Position numbers and translations under genes: made by a program. 64,000 nt of DNA, from assembly GCF_011046245.1 (NCBI RefSeq), contig NZ_CP049244.1:868001-932000 (forward strand), in the 5' to 3' direction. Below are positions 1 through 8,556 of the stretch, piece by piece (the first letter of the stretch is position 1; each line of letters starts with the position of its first letter). The notes under the pieces were generated by a model. The model worked only from the letters and a program-made list of their open reading frames with translations. It was not told the origin of the DNA and made no database searches. This DNA comes from Allorhizobium pseudoryzae (lineage in GTDB: Bacteria; Pseudomonadota; Alphaproteobacteria; Rhizobiales; Rhizobiaceae).

Positions 1-493
1 GCAGGGAACTCGAGAGCCATCCCTTCGCCTTGAAGCCGCAGAACTCCTCGTACACCTTCAAGGTCGCGCGAATGACCTCGCGCTCCTTGTCTTCATCGAA
101 CATGTTGTCGGTGAGGAGTTCGCTCTGCACGTAATTATGCGCAACGAGCTCCCAACTGCGGTCGAGCGCTGCCTGAACCACCTGAGGGCGCTCCAGCGCC
201 ATCTTGGCATTCATGGTGCAACTGGACGGAACACCTTCGGCATCAAAGACGTCGAACATACGCCAGACGCCCACGCGCTGGCCGTATTCACGCCAAGTGT
301 AGTTGGCATTGTCGTAGACATTGCCGGGCAGGTCGCCGCCAACAATGCTCGGTCCGCCCGGATAATAGGGTTTGGCCGTCTCGCGGACGGGATCCCAGTA
401 CTCGAAGTTTGTCGTCAGGATGATGGCGAGGCGCTTGCCGTTCGGCCACCGGAGCGGCTTGCGTTCGCTGATCGGGATGAAGTCATACCGCAT
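1..493 (-). CDS. Polysaccharide deacetylase (NodB/PuuE-like) family protein, partial
   Basis: An open minus-strand frame starts at the ATG at 493 and runs off the left edge with no stop, giving about 164 N-terminal residues. It begins MRYDFIPISERKPLRWPNGK and contains TTNFEYWD near residue 29 and a stretch near residues 70-90 (WREYGQRVGVWRMFDVFD) that is typical of the NodB-fold amide/deacetylase group that includes PuuE-type allantoinases. Members hydrolyse N-acetyl or ring amide bonds in the cytoplasm. The C-terminal catalytic part is outside the window, so substrate cannot be judged. It lies 17 bp downstream of the isomerase-like gene on the same strand, so it is probably in one operon with it and the FAD monooxygenase. 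Confidence 0.75.
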   Translation of the reverse strand, partial: MRYDFIPISERKPLRWPNGKRLAIILTTNFEYWDPVRETAKPYYPGGPSIVGGDLPGNVYDNANYTWREYGQRVGVWRMFDVFDAEGVPSSCTMNAKMALERPQVVQAALDRSWELVAHNYVQSELLTDNMFDEDKEREVIRATLKVYEEFCGFKAKGWLSSSL

Positions 494-510
494 GATGCTG
501 CCTGCTCCGC

Positions 511-1257
511 TCAGTGCTCGGACAGGAGCGAGCCCCAGCCCTGCACCTTGTCCTCAATGCCGTTCTGGCGCAGCGCATACCAATAGGTTGCAGTGTTGAT
601 GGCAATCACCGGTTTGTCCAGCCAGAATTCGGCAATGCCCGCGACACGGGCCATGGCGAGGTTGGTTCCGACCTGAACGATGGCTTCGACGCTCGAATCG
701 TTCACCTCGTTGATGCTGTCGCGCAGTTCCTTCTCGCTCACATGCGCAATCAGCATCGGGCTCTGGCACTGCAGGCCCTTCAGGTGCACCACCTCATAAC
801 CGCAGTCGGAGAAGAACTTGATCACCTGCTTGTCGCCCACCGGCATATAGGGTGTCACCACGCCGATCCGCTTGATGTCACCATACTTGGCCAAGGCCGC
901 CTGGCAGGCATCCGATCCCATCGTGACTTTCACGCCGGCACGTTCCTCGACGCGTTTTTGCAATTGCACCGAGCCATCCAGGCCGTCCCAGAAGGTTTCG
1001 GCCGACATGCCCATCACCAGATGGTCCGGTCTGCAGGTCATCACGGAATCGATCGATTGCATGATGGCCGCGCGAATATTGTCGATGAGCTTTAGAAAGT
1101 CCTCGTCACTGTGGACCGGATCATCCGGGATCGTGATGCGCGAAAAATGATTGGTGACGCCGACCGGACTCATCCGATCGAATTCCGGCTGCACGGAGGT
1201 GTTGGTGGAGGGGGCGATGACGCCAAATTTCTTGCGGTAACCCAGGCTGTCTACCAT
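511..1257 (-). CDS. Maleate isomerase / arylmalonate decarboxylase-like protein (Asp/Glu racemase superfamily)
   Basis: 248 residues, the usual length for the maleate cis-trans isomerase and arylmalonate decarboxylase family. The N-terminal GVIAPSTNT (12-20) is the family substrate-carboxylate loop, and PEFDRMSP follows. In true maleate isomerases two cysteines flank the active site; here the first position reads VMGMSAE (81-87) and the second QVGTNL (195-200), so both appear to lack cysteine (Met84/Ser85 and Gly197). A different carboxylate chemistry, such as decarboxylation or a non-isomerase hydrolytic step, is therefore possible. It sits between an NodB-fold hydrolase and an FAD monooxygenase, as maleate-forming enzymes do in N-heterocycle degradation clusters. 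Confidence 0.8.
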   Translation of the reverse strand: MVDSLGYRKKFGVIAPSTNTSVQPEFDRMSPVGVTNHFSRITIPDDPVHSDEDFLKLIDNIRAAIMQSIDSVMTCRPDHLVMGMSAETFWDGLDGSVQLQKRVEERAGVKVTMGSDACQAALAKYGDIKRIGVVTPYMPVGDKQVIKFFSDCGYEVVHLKGLQCQSPMLIAHVSEKELRDSINEVNDSSVEAIVQVGTNLAMARVAGIAEFWLDKPVIAINTATYWYALRQNGIEDKVQGWGSLLSEH

Positions 1258-1290
1258 GATGAAATCCTTGCTGAATGTTGAGAACGGCGG

Positions 1291-2505
1291 TCAGGCGACG
1301 TCTTCCAGGTCGCGCAGCGACTGGATCATTGAGGACCGCATCAGATAGTTTTTGTGTTTGGCCGCATCATCGACGATACGGCGCAACTCGTCATGATAGG
1401 CGGCACGCGCGGCGGGATCGTTTTCCGCCATCATCTTGCGATTGCGCAGCGACTGCTCCTGAACCGTCTCGATGGCAACCTTCCGGCGCTGTCGGTTGTA
1501 ACGCTCGGTAATCTCGAGAGGCGCCTTGCCGTTCCACACATCGATCAGCTTGTCGCACAGATTGACCGCGTCGTGGATGCCGCCATTCATGCCCATGCCG
1601 CCCAGCGGATTGTTGAGGTGAGCGGCGTCGCCGGCGAGGAAAACACGGCCCGCGACATAGGTCGCAGCCACCCGCTGGTGGACGCGGTACGCGGTTGCAT
1701 GGACAATGTCGTAGGACCCGTCTTTTGGGCAGAGCGCCTGCAATCGGCGCTCCATTTCCGCCGGCGCCTTGATCTGCTCTTCCGTCTGGTTGGGGTCCGT
1801 CGGCAGCAGAACCCGCCAAAGGGACGGTGTGCGCAAAAGCACCGCCCACTCGCTAGGATCCGTGAGGTAGGCGATGGGCGCCAGATCCTCGATCGCTTCG
1901 TCGAACCGGAACGAGGTCGACATCGATAGGAAGATCTCCGGAATGGTCAGCCCGTCGAAAGCGATTCCCAGGGATTTGCGGATGGCGCTTCGTGCTCCGT
2001 CGCAGGCAATGAGGTATTGTCCGGACAAGTCGCGATGGGAGCCGTCTTCCACCTGTTCGATCGTCAGCGTCACGCCCGCATCATCCTGGGACACGGCAAC
2101 GGCCTTCGCGCCATAGATGATTTCCACCTGACTGTCGCTTTCGATCACGGAACGCAGTTCTTCGGAAAGCTTCCATTGCTCGCATTGCAGCCGGTAGGGA
2201 TGGTTCGTCTCACCCTTGAGGACGGCGAGATCGAAGGTGGCAATCACGCCTTCCTGGCGGTCGCGAAATTGCCATTTCGGGCAAACCAGGCCCCTCTCGA
2301 CCAGCTTTTCACTGATTTGGAAGCGATCCAGCATGTCGAGCGTCGGTGGATGGAATGTGGAGGCCCGAAGATCTTTGGGAAGATCCGGACTGATTTCGAT
2401 GATGGTCACGGGAATGCCTGCCTGCGAGAGGCAGCATGCGGAAACCAGCCCCACGGGCCCGGCTCCGACGATCAGCACGCGATTATTGTTCGCCCTCATT
2501 AACAT
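1291..2505 (-). CDS. FAD-dependent aromatic-type monooxygenase (UbiH/PHBH-like)
   Basis: 404 residues from the ATG at 2505. I chose this start because GGAG lies 5 nt upstream of it; the frame remains open to a TTG at 2541 that lacks a good ribosome site. Class A flavoprotein hydroxylase landmarks are all present: GAGPVG for ADP binding at 14-19, CDGARS near 168-173, and GDAAHLNNPLGGMGMNGG at about 292-309 for the FAD ribityl contact. Such enzymes hydroxylate activated aromatic or pyridine rings with NAD(P)H and O2. The operon neighbours (isomerase-like, amide hydrolase) suggest ring oxidation followed by hydrolysis of the opened product. The specific substrate is unknown. Confidence 0.88.
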   Translation of the reverse strand: MLMRANNNRVLIVGAGPVGLVSACCLSQAGIPVTIIEISPDLPKDLRASTFHPPTLDMLDRFQISEKLVERGLVCPKWQFRDRQEGVIATFDLAVLKGETNHPYRLQCEQWKLSEELRSVIESDSQVEIIYGAKAVAVSQDDAGVTLTIEQVEDGSHRDLSGQYLIACDGARSAIRKSLGIAFDGLTIPEIFLSMSTSFRFDEAIEDLAPIAYLTDPSEWAVLLRTPSLWRVLLPTDPNQTEEQIKAPAEMERRLQALCPKDGSYDIVHATAYRVHQRVAATYVAGRVFLAGDAAHLNNPLGGMGMNGGIHDAVNLCDKLIDVWNGKAPLEITERYNRQRRKVAIETVQEQSLRNRKMMAENDPAARAAYHDELRRIVDDAAKHKNYLMRSSMIQSLRDLEDVA

Positions 2506-2552
2506 TGGTTCTCCGTCAATGTTTTCCTTGACATGGGTCAAGTGCTAAACCA

Positions 2553-2562
2553 TTGTGTACAA
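2553..2562. promoter_or_regulatory. Candidate GntR-type operator TTGTGTACAA
   Basis: Inverted half sites TTGT and ACAA around a GT centre, placed 48 bp upstream of the monooxygenase start at 2505. It matches the half sites of the perfect palindrome at 2855-2866 on the other side of the divergent gap. Confidence 0.4.
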
Positions 2563-2854
2563 CATGTCACGACATTTAAAGAGGCAATTTTGAAAATGTC
2601 GCGATTTTATGAAGGCGAGGCGAATTGCTGGGCGCCGCTGCACAGTGGCGTTTTAGAGCCCGGCGTATCTCAGCAGGTGCATTATCAATAAAACGAAGCG
2701 TCCAAAGGCGCTCGAACCTGGGAACGAAAGTTTTGTACATGACCTATACAGGGAGAATACCGCTTTTCTCATAAGTTGAATGTCGCGTGCGACGGTTCGG
2801 CGACCGTATATCAATTCCTGATCGGATGTTGTTAATGGTCGCTGTCTCGCTTCG

Positions 2855-2866
2855 TTTGTATACAAA
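2855..2866. promoter_or_regulatory. Candidate GntR-type operator, perfect palindrome TTTGTATACAAA
   Basis: A perfect 12-bp palindrome ending 18 bp before the GTG start of the permease gene at 2885. At this position a bound repressor would block the transcript leader. TTGT-N2-ACAA spacing is common for FadR/GntR-class operators; the assignment is inference. Confidence 0.45.
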
Positions 2867-2884
2867 GACCGAAGGGAAAAGCCT

Positions 2885-3802
2885 GTGTTGTTGTTGCAGC
2901 AGTTGTCGAACGGCGTGATGCTGGGGAGCGTCTACGTGACGGTCGCCGTCGCGTTCACTCTGACGATCGGCGTCTTGAACTTTCTGAATTTTACGATCCC
3001 GACATTGTTCATGCTCTCGGGTATGGCGGCATGGGCTCTGACGAAATGGGGCCTTCCGTTCGGACTGTCTGCACCGCTGCCGTGGCCAGTGGCGCTGTTG
3101 ATAGCAATTGTTGTGACAATTGCCGCCTCCCTTCTCGTGGAGCGTTTCACCTTCCGCTACATGAAGACGAAGTATGGTGACGCCACCGAACATGCCATCC
3201 CGCTCGTCAGCTCCCTCGGCTTTCTGCTGATCACCGAAAACATGATCCGCATCGGTTACGGCACGGATCCCCAGCGCATGGCCGCCGTCAGCTGGGATAC
3301 GACCATCGATCTCGGTGGCATTCTGCTGCGCGTACCGCAACTGACCAGTCTTGTCGTCGCCTTTGTCATCGTCGCCGGGCTGAACTGGGTCCTCAAGCAA
3401 AGCCGTGTCGGGCGCGGCCTGCGCGCCATTGCGGAAAACCCGGATGCTGCCAACATCCTCGGCGTCGATTCAAAGCGGTTGGTGCCCGTCATTTTCATGC
3501 TGACCGGCCTTCTCTGCGGCCTTGCCGGCATCCTGTTTGCCTTGAACTACGGCGAAGTGTCGCCCGGCATGGGAGAAGAGATCGGCTCGAAGGCGATCGC
3601 CGGCATGGTGATCGGCGGGCTCGGATCGATCTGGGGCGCTGTGCTCGGCGGTCTCCTCATCGGCATCGCGGAAATGCTGACCATCCATTTCTTCGGCGCG
3701 GACACGGTTCAGGTCGTCGTCTGGGGCCTGCTCCTGCTCGCCCTCTTCGTGCGGCCTCAGGGGCTGCTCGGCCATCACTCGATTGGCAAAGGAAAGCTTT
3801 GA
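2885..3802 (+). CDS. livH: Branched-chain-amino-acid-type ABC transporter permease (LivH family)
   Basis: 305 residues, starting with GTG at 2885 preceded by GAAGGGA 7-8 nt upstream. The protein has about eight hydrophobic segments, an early run LNFTIPTLFMLSGMAAWALT, and the conserved loop GRGLRAIAENPDAANILGV near 175-195, which is the cytoplasmic coupling motif of LivH permeases. It forms the inner-membrane channel with the downstream LivM-type subunit. It is the first gene of the LIV operon and is followed by the next gene after only 2 bp. The family carries amino acids but also many amides and aromatic acids, so the substrate cannot be taken as leucine. Confidence 0.9.
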   Translation: MLLLQQLSNGVMLGSVYVTVAVAFTLTIGVLNFLNFTIPTLFMLSGMAAWALTKWGLPFGLSAPLPWPVALLIAIVVTIAASLLVERFTFRYMKTKYGDATEHAIPLVSSLGFLLITENMIRIGYGTDPQRMAAVSWDTTIDLGGILLRVPQLTSLVVAFVIVAGLNWVLKQSRVGRGLRAIAENPDAANILGVDSKRLVPVIFMLTGLLCGLAGILFALNYGEVSPGMGEEIGSKAIAGMVIGGLGSIWGAVLGGLLIGIAEMLTIHFFGADTVQVVVWGLLLLALFVRPQGLLGHHSIGKGKL

Positions 3803-3804
3803 TT

Positions 3805-4734
3805 ATGAGTGGCTACTGGACCGGGATTCTGACGATCCTCGCGATCAACATCATCATGGCCTATGCCATCTTCCTGCCGGTTGCGACCGGTCAGCTCAAT
3901 CTGGGCGGCGCGGGCTTTCAGGCACTTGGCGCCTATACCGCGGCCTATCTGTCCGCCAACTACGGACTGACGGTGTGGACGACGATTCCCGCCTCGATCT
4001 TGGTCGGGGGCGCCGTCGGCGTCGCCATTGCCTTGCCGCTCTTGCGTACCAAGGGCGTTTATCTTGTGCTTGCAACCTTTGCGCTTGCGGAAGTCATTGG
4101 CGGCGCGATCCTCAACACCGAAGCTCTGGGGGGAGCCATGGGCATGTCGGTGCCGGATTACGTCGATTATCCCGTGCCGATGTGGTCTGCGCTGATCGTG
4201 ACCCTGCTGTGCTTTTATCTGATGACCACCCGTTTCGGCCTCGCCATGCGCGCGGCGCATGACGATGACGTCGTGACCGATCTTCTGGGGGTCAGCGTGC
4301 GCGGCGTCCGTGTATCGGCCTTTGCCATCGGCGCGGCGCTGGCCGGGCTTGCGGGTGCCCTTTATGCCCACAGCTACAGCTTTGTCGAGAGCCAGAGCTT
4401 CAATGCGACGTTGTCCATCTATGTGCTGCTCTATGTGCTGCTCGGTGGCACGCAGACGCCCCTTGGTCCTCTGGTGGGCGCGGTCTTTTTTACCCTGTTA
4501 CCGGAGGTTCTTCGCTCCGTCCTGCCCGAATTCAAAGGGTGGATCGCGACTGCCTTTGGTGAGAGCGGCAGCATCTCCCCGCCGGATGAAAGCTGGCGTT
4601 TCGTGATCCTCGGCGTACTCACCGTGCTCATGATGATGTTCCGGCCGGAGGGTCTCATCACGCGAACGATGGTCGCGCGGGTTCATAGCCGCTTTGCACG
4701 TCGCAGGCGCCTGGTTCGCGAGGTGACGGCATGA
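3805..4734 (+). CDS. livM: Branched-chain-amino-acid-type ABC transporter permease (LivM family)
   Basis: 309 residues. I use the ATG at 3805 with GGAAAG upstream; a TTG two codons earlier overlaps the previous stop and is less likely. LivM features include FLPVATGQLNLGGAGFQALGAY in the first third, the coupling loop near MRAAHDDDVVTDLLGVSVRGVRV, and the late YVLLYVLLGGTQTPLGPLVGA. It pairs with the LivH-type permease. The C-terminus is Arg-rich and overlaps the ATPase start by 4 bp (ATGA), suggesting translational coupling. Confidence 0.9.
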   Translation: MSGYWTGILTILAINIIMAYAIFLPVATGQLNLGGAGFQALGAYTAAYLSANYGLTVWTTIPASILVGGAVGVAIALPLLRTKGVYLVLATFALAEVIGGAILNTEALGGAMGMSVPDYVDYPVPMWSALIVTLLCFYLMTTRFGLAMRAAHDDDVVTDLLGVSVRGVRVSAFAIGAALAGLAGALYAHSYSFVESQSFNATLSIYVLLYVLLGGTQTPLGPLVGAVFFTLLPEVLRSVLPEFKGWIATAFGESGSISPPDESWRFVILGVLTVLMMMFRPEGLITRTMVARVHSRFARRRRLVREVTA

Positions 4735-5534
4735 GCACCTCGACCGATATCATCCTGAGTCTTTCCAGCGTCTCGAAGAAGTTCGGCGGTCTGACGGTCA
4801 CCTCCGATGTCAGCTTCGATGTGCCGCGCGGCGCCCGCATGGCCCTGATCGGCCCGAACGGCGCGGGCAAGACGACCATCTTCAACCTGATCTCCGGGTT
4901 CTACCGGCCGGATGCGGGTAAGATCGAGGTCGATGGGCAGTCGATCCTCGACTATCCCTCGCGCAAGCGCATAGGCCTCGGCATCGCCCGCAGCTTCCAG
5001 AACATCCGGCTGATGCCGCATCTGTCGGTGGTGGAAAACGTCATGCTGGGGCAACAGGCGCATGCCGGTTCCCTCATCGACATGCTGAAACCGCTGTCGT
5101 TCTTCGGCCGCTCGCATTGGCGAACAGAGGCAGAGGACCTGCTGGAGAAGATGGGTCTTGAGACCTATCCGGGGGAGGTTGTCGCGACGCTGCCCTATGG
5201 CGTCAGAAAGAAGATCGAGGTTGTGCGCGCGCTTGCCGCCAAGCCGAAGATCCTGCTGCTGGACGAACCCGCGGCGGGCCTCAATGGCAGCGAAACGAAG
5301 AGCCTCACCGAGTTTCTGAAGGGCATCAGCCGCTCGGGTGTCACGCTCTTGGTCGTGGAACACGACATGGGCCTGGTGCGCGAGCTATGCGATACGGCGG
5401 TCGTCCTGAACTTCGGCAAGAAGATCTACGAGGGGCCGACCGCACAGGTGCAGGACGATCCGCTGGTGCTCGAGGCCTATCTCGGTCCCAACCATGCCAA
5501 GGCTGCAAAATCGGGAGCGTCCCATGTTGCTTGA
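4731..5534 (+). CDS. livG: LIV-type ABC transporter ATP-binding protein (LivG family)
   Basis: 267 residues. Walker A GPNGAGKT is at 41-48, the Q-loop region reads ARSFQNIRLMPHLSVVENVMLG, and Walker B ILLLDEPAAGLN is near 175-187, followed by EHDMGLV. The signature region reads LPYGVRKKIEVVRAL, a degenerate form of LSGGQ that is usual for LivG subunits. It forms an ATPase heterodimer with the next gene, whose start lies inside its 3' end. The ATGA overlap with livM places it in the same operon. Confidence 0.9.
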   Translation: MSTSTDIILSLSSVSKKFGGLTVTSDVSFDVPRGARMALIGPNGAGKTTIFNLISGFYRPDAGKIEVDGQSILDYPSRKRIGLGIARSFQNIRLMPHLSVVENVMLGQQAHAGSLIDMLKPLSFFGRSHWRTEAEDLLEKMGLETYPGEVVATLPYGVRKKIEVVRALAAKPKILLLDEPAAGLNGSETKSLTEFLKGISRSGVTLLVVEHDMGLVRELCDTAVVLNFGKKIYEGPTAQVQDDPLVLEAYLGPNHAKAAKSGASHVA

Positions 5535-6246
5535 AGTGCGGGATCTGGATGTGCGGTATGGCCGCAACCATGCAGTCAAATCGCTCGATCTTGATGTGGC
5601 AGAGGGCGAGATCGTCACCGTTCTCGGCGCCAACGGGGCAGGCAAGACATCGCTGTTGCGGGCGCTGCAGGGGGCCGTCAAGACCACATCCGGCTCCATC
5701 CGGTTTGCCGGTCGCGAACTTGCTCAGTCGGTCCCGGCCGAACGGGTGCGCCACGGCATGGCGCTCGTCCCCGAAGGCCGGCAGATCTTCGTCAGCATGA
5801 CGGTGCATGAGAACCTGCTGATGGGTGCGTATCTGCGTCGAGACAGCGACTGGGGCCGCGACCTCAAACAGGTGTATGACCGCTTTCCCAATCTCGCCGA
5901 ACGGCGCGACATGAAGGCCAGCGTTCTCTCCGGCGGAGAGCAGCAGATGCTGGCGATCGGTCGCGCTCTGGTGAGCCGGCCGCGGCTCATCATGCTGGAC
6001 GAGCCGTCCCTCGGGCTCTCGCCGCTGTTCGTCGCCAATCTCTTCGATCTGATCGTGGAACTCAACCGGTCCGGCATCAGCATCCTGCTGGTCGAGCAGA
6101 ACACCGGCATGGCGCTCGACATCGCCGGTCGCGGCTATGTGCTGGAACTCGGTTCCGTGGTGCTGGCCGACGAAGCCCAGGCGCTCGCAGGCAACAGTGC
6201 TCTTACCCAAGCCTATCTCGGCGGCGGCCACGCCGCGGCAAACTGA
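5524..6246 (+). CDS. livF: LIV-type ABC transporter ATP-binding protein (LivF family)
   Basis: 240 residues from the ATG at 5524, with GGGAG 5 nt upstream; the frame is open further upstream, but family proteins begin MLLEVRDL-like. Walker A GANGAGKT is at 35-42, the signature LSGGEQQMLAIGRAL is near 137, and Walker B LIMLDEPSLGLSPL follows. The signature is canonical, unlike that of its LivG partner. The start overlaps the end of livG by 11 bp. Confidence 0.9.
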   Translation: MLLEVRDLDVRYGRNHAVKSLDLDVAEGEIVTVLGANGAGKTSLLRALQGAVKTTSGSIRFAGRELAQSVPAERVRHGMALVPEGRQIFVSMTVHENLLMGAYLRRDSDWGRDLKQVYDRFPNLAERRDMKASVLSGGEQQMLAIGRALVSRPRLIMLDEPSLGLSPLFVANLFDLIVELNRSGISILLVEQNTGMALDIAGRGYVLELGSVVLADEAQALAGNSALTQAYLGGGHAAAN

Positions 6247-6301
6247 CATCGATCCTAGACCCATCGGCTTCAACGCCATCTTAAAGAACAAGGAGAGTGC
6301 C

Positions 6302-7483
6302 ATGAAATCAGGTTTCCGTTTCCTCGCATCCGTTGCGCTGACCGTCTTTGTCAGCGGACCCGCACTCGCCGAAGACACGATCAAGATCGGCAATATTGTG
6401 ACAACCGCCGGCGTGTTGAAGAGCATTGCTGAACCCGCCGTTGTTGCGGCCGATATCGCCGTCGACGAGATCAACGCTGCCGGTGGCATCAACGGCAAGA
6501 AAGTGGAGCTTGTCCGTTTCGAAGCCTCCTCGGATCCGAAACAGGCGTCGGTCGGCGCGCGCAAGCTTGCGCAGGATGATGGTGTTCTTGCCATCCTCGG
6601 TCCGTTTTCCTCGGCCGAATTTTCCGTGGCGCTCAACGATGCGGAACGGCTGAAGGTGCTGATGATGCCGAACTCGGCTTCGACGCCGGGGCTGACCGAT
6701 GGCAAGACCTACAGCTACCGTCTGTCGGAAGATGAATCCAAGCAGTTCAGCCGTCTGCTGAAATCGATCAAAGCGAAGGGTGTGAAGGCGGATACCGCGG
6801 AGATCGTCTACATCTCCGACGAGGTGGTCTCCAATGCCGCCGGCACGAAACTCTATCCCGCCCTCCTGGAGGCGGCCGGCATCAAGCACGGGTCCCCGAT
6901 CGCGGTCCAGTACAAGAGCTTCGACATGTCGGCCCAGGCGGCCCAGATCATGCAGTCCAATCCGGACATCGTTGCCATTGCCGGCACCCCGCCCTCCGCA
7001 TCGAAGGTCATCAAGGAACTCCGTCGCCAGGGCTATAAGGGCCGCATCATCGGCTCGCAGATCTTTGCCGATCCCAACGTGCTCGAACTGTTCGGACCCG
7101 AAGGCGACGGGACGCTGCTCGTTGCCGGCTTCTGGAAGGGTTTTAACGCACGGTCCCAGGCGTTCAACGACAAGTTTGTCGCCGAAGCCGAAAAGCGCGG
7201 CATCCACAAGCTCGGCGCCCACCATTCCGACGCGCAGACCTATGACACGCTGTTCCTGATGAAGCAGGTGATGGAGAAGGCGGGCGTGACGGGCGATCCG
7301 TCGAAGCTTGCCGATGAGCGCGAGAAAGTCGTTGCCGCCATGCAGGGCGTGAACTTCTCCGGCATCCTCGGCGATAACATCTGCTTTGCCGGTCATGATG
7401 CCGAGCTTCCTGGCTATGTCATCGAGATCAAGGACGGCCAGTGGACCAAGTTCGACCAGGCCCCGGCTGATCCGTGCAAGTAA
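6302..7483 (+). CDS. Periplasmic substrate-binding protein of the LIV-type ABC transporter
   Basis: 393 residues from the ATG at 6302 with AAGGAG about 10 nt upstream. A Sec signal peptide is clear (FLASVALTVFVSGPALA, cleavage before EDTIKIG). The mature protein has the Peripla_BP_6 pattern: IKIGNIVTTAGVLKSIAEP, then ADIAVDEINAAGGINGKKVEL, and a late GHDAELPGYVIEIKDGQW. It captures the ligand for the four membrane and ATPase genes just upstream. Placing the binding protein last in the operon is a common LIV arrangement. Confidence 0.9.
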   Translation: MKSGFRFLASVALTVFVSGPALAEDTIKIGNIVTTAGVLKSIAEPAVVAADIAVDEINAAGGINGKKVELVRFEASSDPKQASVGARKLAQDDGVLAILGPFSSAEFSVALNDAERLKVLMMPNSASTPGLTDGKTYSYRLSEDESKQFSRLLKSIKAKGVKADTAEIVYISDEVVSNAAGTKLYPALLEAAGIKHGSPIAVQYKSFDMSAQAAQIMQSNPDIVAIAGTPPSASKVIKELRRQGYKGRIIGSQIFADPNVLELFGPEGDGTLLVAGFWKGFNARSQAFNDKFVAEAEKRGIHKLGAHHSDAQTYDTLFLMKQVMEKAGVTGDPSKLADEREKVVAAMQGVNFSGILGDNICFAGHDAELPGYVIEIKDGQWTKFDQAPADPCK

Positions 7484-7511
7484 TCGCTCGGCAGCGTCAT
7501 TGCGACAGTGC

Positions 7512-7534
7512 ACCACACTGATCTCCAGTGTGGT
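7512..7534 (+). terminator. Hairpin after the LIV binding protein
   Basis: A perfect 9-bp stem ACCACACTG / CAGTGTGGT encloses a 5-nt loop. No U-tract follows, so it may attenuate or protect the upstream mRNA rather than terminate fully. The TAXI genes begin 58 bp beyond it. Confidence 0.4.
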
Positions 7535-7592
7535 CAAACGCCCGGCCAGGATGTGCCAGGACCATGCTCAAAAAGAACAGAGGGAACAGGAA

Positions 7593-8549
7593 ATGTTGAA
7601 ACGCTTGATGATGAAGGTCGCAGTGGCGGGGACATTGTCTGCCGCCGTCGCCACGGGGGTCTGCGCCCAAACCGTCGGACTGGCAACGACCAAGGGAGGC
7701 GCAACGGAGCAGATCGCGACGGCCCTTGCCAAGACGATCACGGAAAAGGCTGGCGTCATGGTGCGTCCGCAGGTGATGGCCAACACGTCGCAATACCTGC
7801 CGCTGGTCGATGCCGGGCGGGTCGAATTCGGGATCGCCAACTTCCCGCAGACCGCCTATGCCATTTCCGGAACCGGCATGTCTGAGGGACAGCCCAGCCC
7901 GAACCTGCGCATGGTGGCCTCGCTGATTCCGTTCAATGCCGGTCTTATGGCAACCGAGAAGTCCGGCATGAAAACCATGGCGGATCTGAAGGGCAAGAAG
8001 GTGCCGCGCTTTCCGGCAAATTCGTTGGGCGACTTCATCATTCGGGCCTCGCTGCAGACCGCAGGTCTGACCTATGACGATGTCACATCGGTTCCCATCG
8101 CCAACTTCCCGGCCATGTTTCAAGCGCTGAAGGATGGCCAGACCGATGTGACCATCGCAACGGCCGGATCACAGTCGGTGCTCGATATCGAGGCGTCCGT
8201 GGGTGGCGTTACCTTCCTGACCTACAAGGACGGTGACGAAGCGGTGCTGGATACGCTGCTTCCGGGGACGGCGCTGAAGAAGGGCACCCAGCTGCCCAAG
8301 TCGCCCGGCATTTCCGCCGACACGAACATCTTCTTTTATGACTACACGCTGTTTGCCAGCGCCAGCGTTCCGGACGAGACGGTCGCCAAGGTGGCAAAGG
8401 CGCTTTACGAAGGCAAGGAAAGCCTGCAGGCGGCCGGGCCGATCTGGAGCGAGTTCGACCCCGCCAAGCTCGCCCATGTGACGAAGCTCGAGTATCACCC
8501 GGGTGCCGTGGCGTTCTACAAGAGCGTCGGCATCTGGTCCGGCAAGTGA
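7593..8549 (+). CDS. TAXI-family TRAP transporter solute-binding protein
   Basis: 318 residues from the ATG at 7593; the frame is open far upstream but only this start gives a signal peptide (VAVAGTLSAAVATGVCA, cleavage before QTVGLA) and it follows AGGGAACAGG. The mature part has the TAXI hallmarks: TTKGGATEQIATALAKTI, VDAGRVEFGIANFPQTAYA, and DLKGKKVPRFPANSLGDF. It delivers an organic acid or amino acid to the fused permease immediately downstream. Its position directly after a complete LIV system suggests both serve the same pathway. Confidence 0.88.
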   Translation: MLKRLMMKVAVAGTLSAAVATGVCAQTVGLATTKGGATEQIATALAKTITEKAGVMVRPQVMANTSQYLPLVDAGRVEFGIANFPQTAYAISGTGMSEGQPSPNLRMVASLIPFNAGLMATEKSGMKTMADLKGKKVPRFPANSLGDFIIRASLQTAGLTYDDVTSVPIANFPAMFQALKDGQTDVTIATAGSQSVLDIEASVGGVTFLTYKDGDEAVLDTLLPGTALKKGTQLPKSPGISADTNIFFYDYTLFASASVPDETVAKVAKALYEGKESLQAAGPIWSEFDPAKLAHVTKLEYHPGAVAFYKSVGIWSGK

Positions 8550-8556
8550 GGACCGA

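Larger units (their letters stand above)
2506..2884. promoter_or_regulatory. Divergent control region between FAD monooxygenase and LIV operon
   Basis: About 380 bp without a credible gene. It separates divergent units and carries two palindromes of the form TTGT-NT-ACAA, listed separately, which fit a GntR-family repressor. A third, weaker TTTGTACAT lies at 2732-2740. No GntR gene is next to this region inside the window, so the regulator would lie to the left of it or act in trans. Confidence 0.5.

Noticed and set aside
2732..2740. TTTGTACAT as a third operator in the LIV divergon
   Set aside because: It lacks the 2-bp central spacer of the other two sites and does not form the same inverted repeat.
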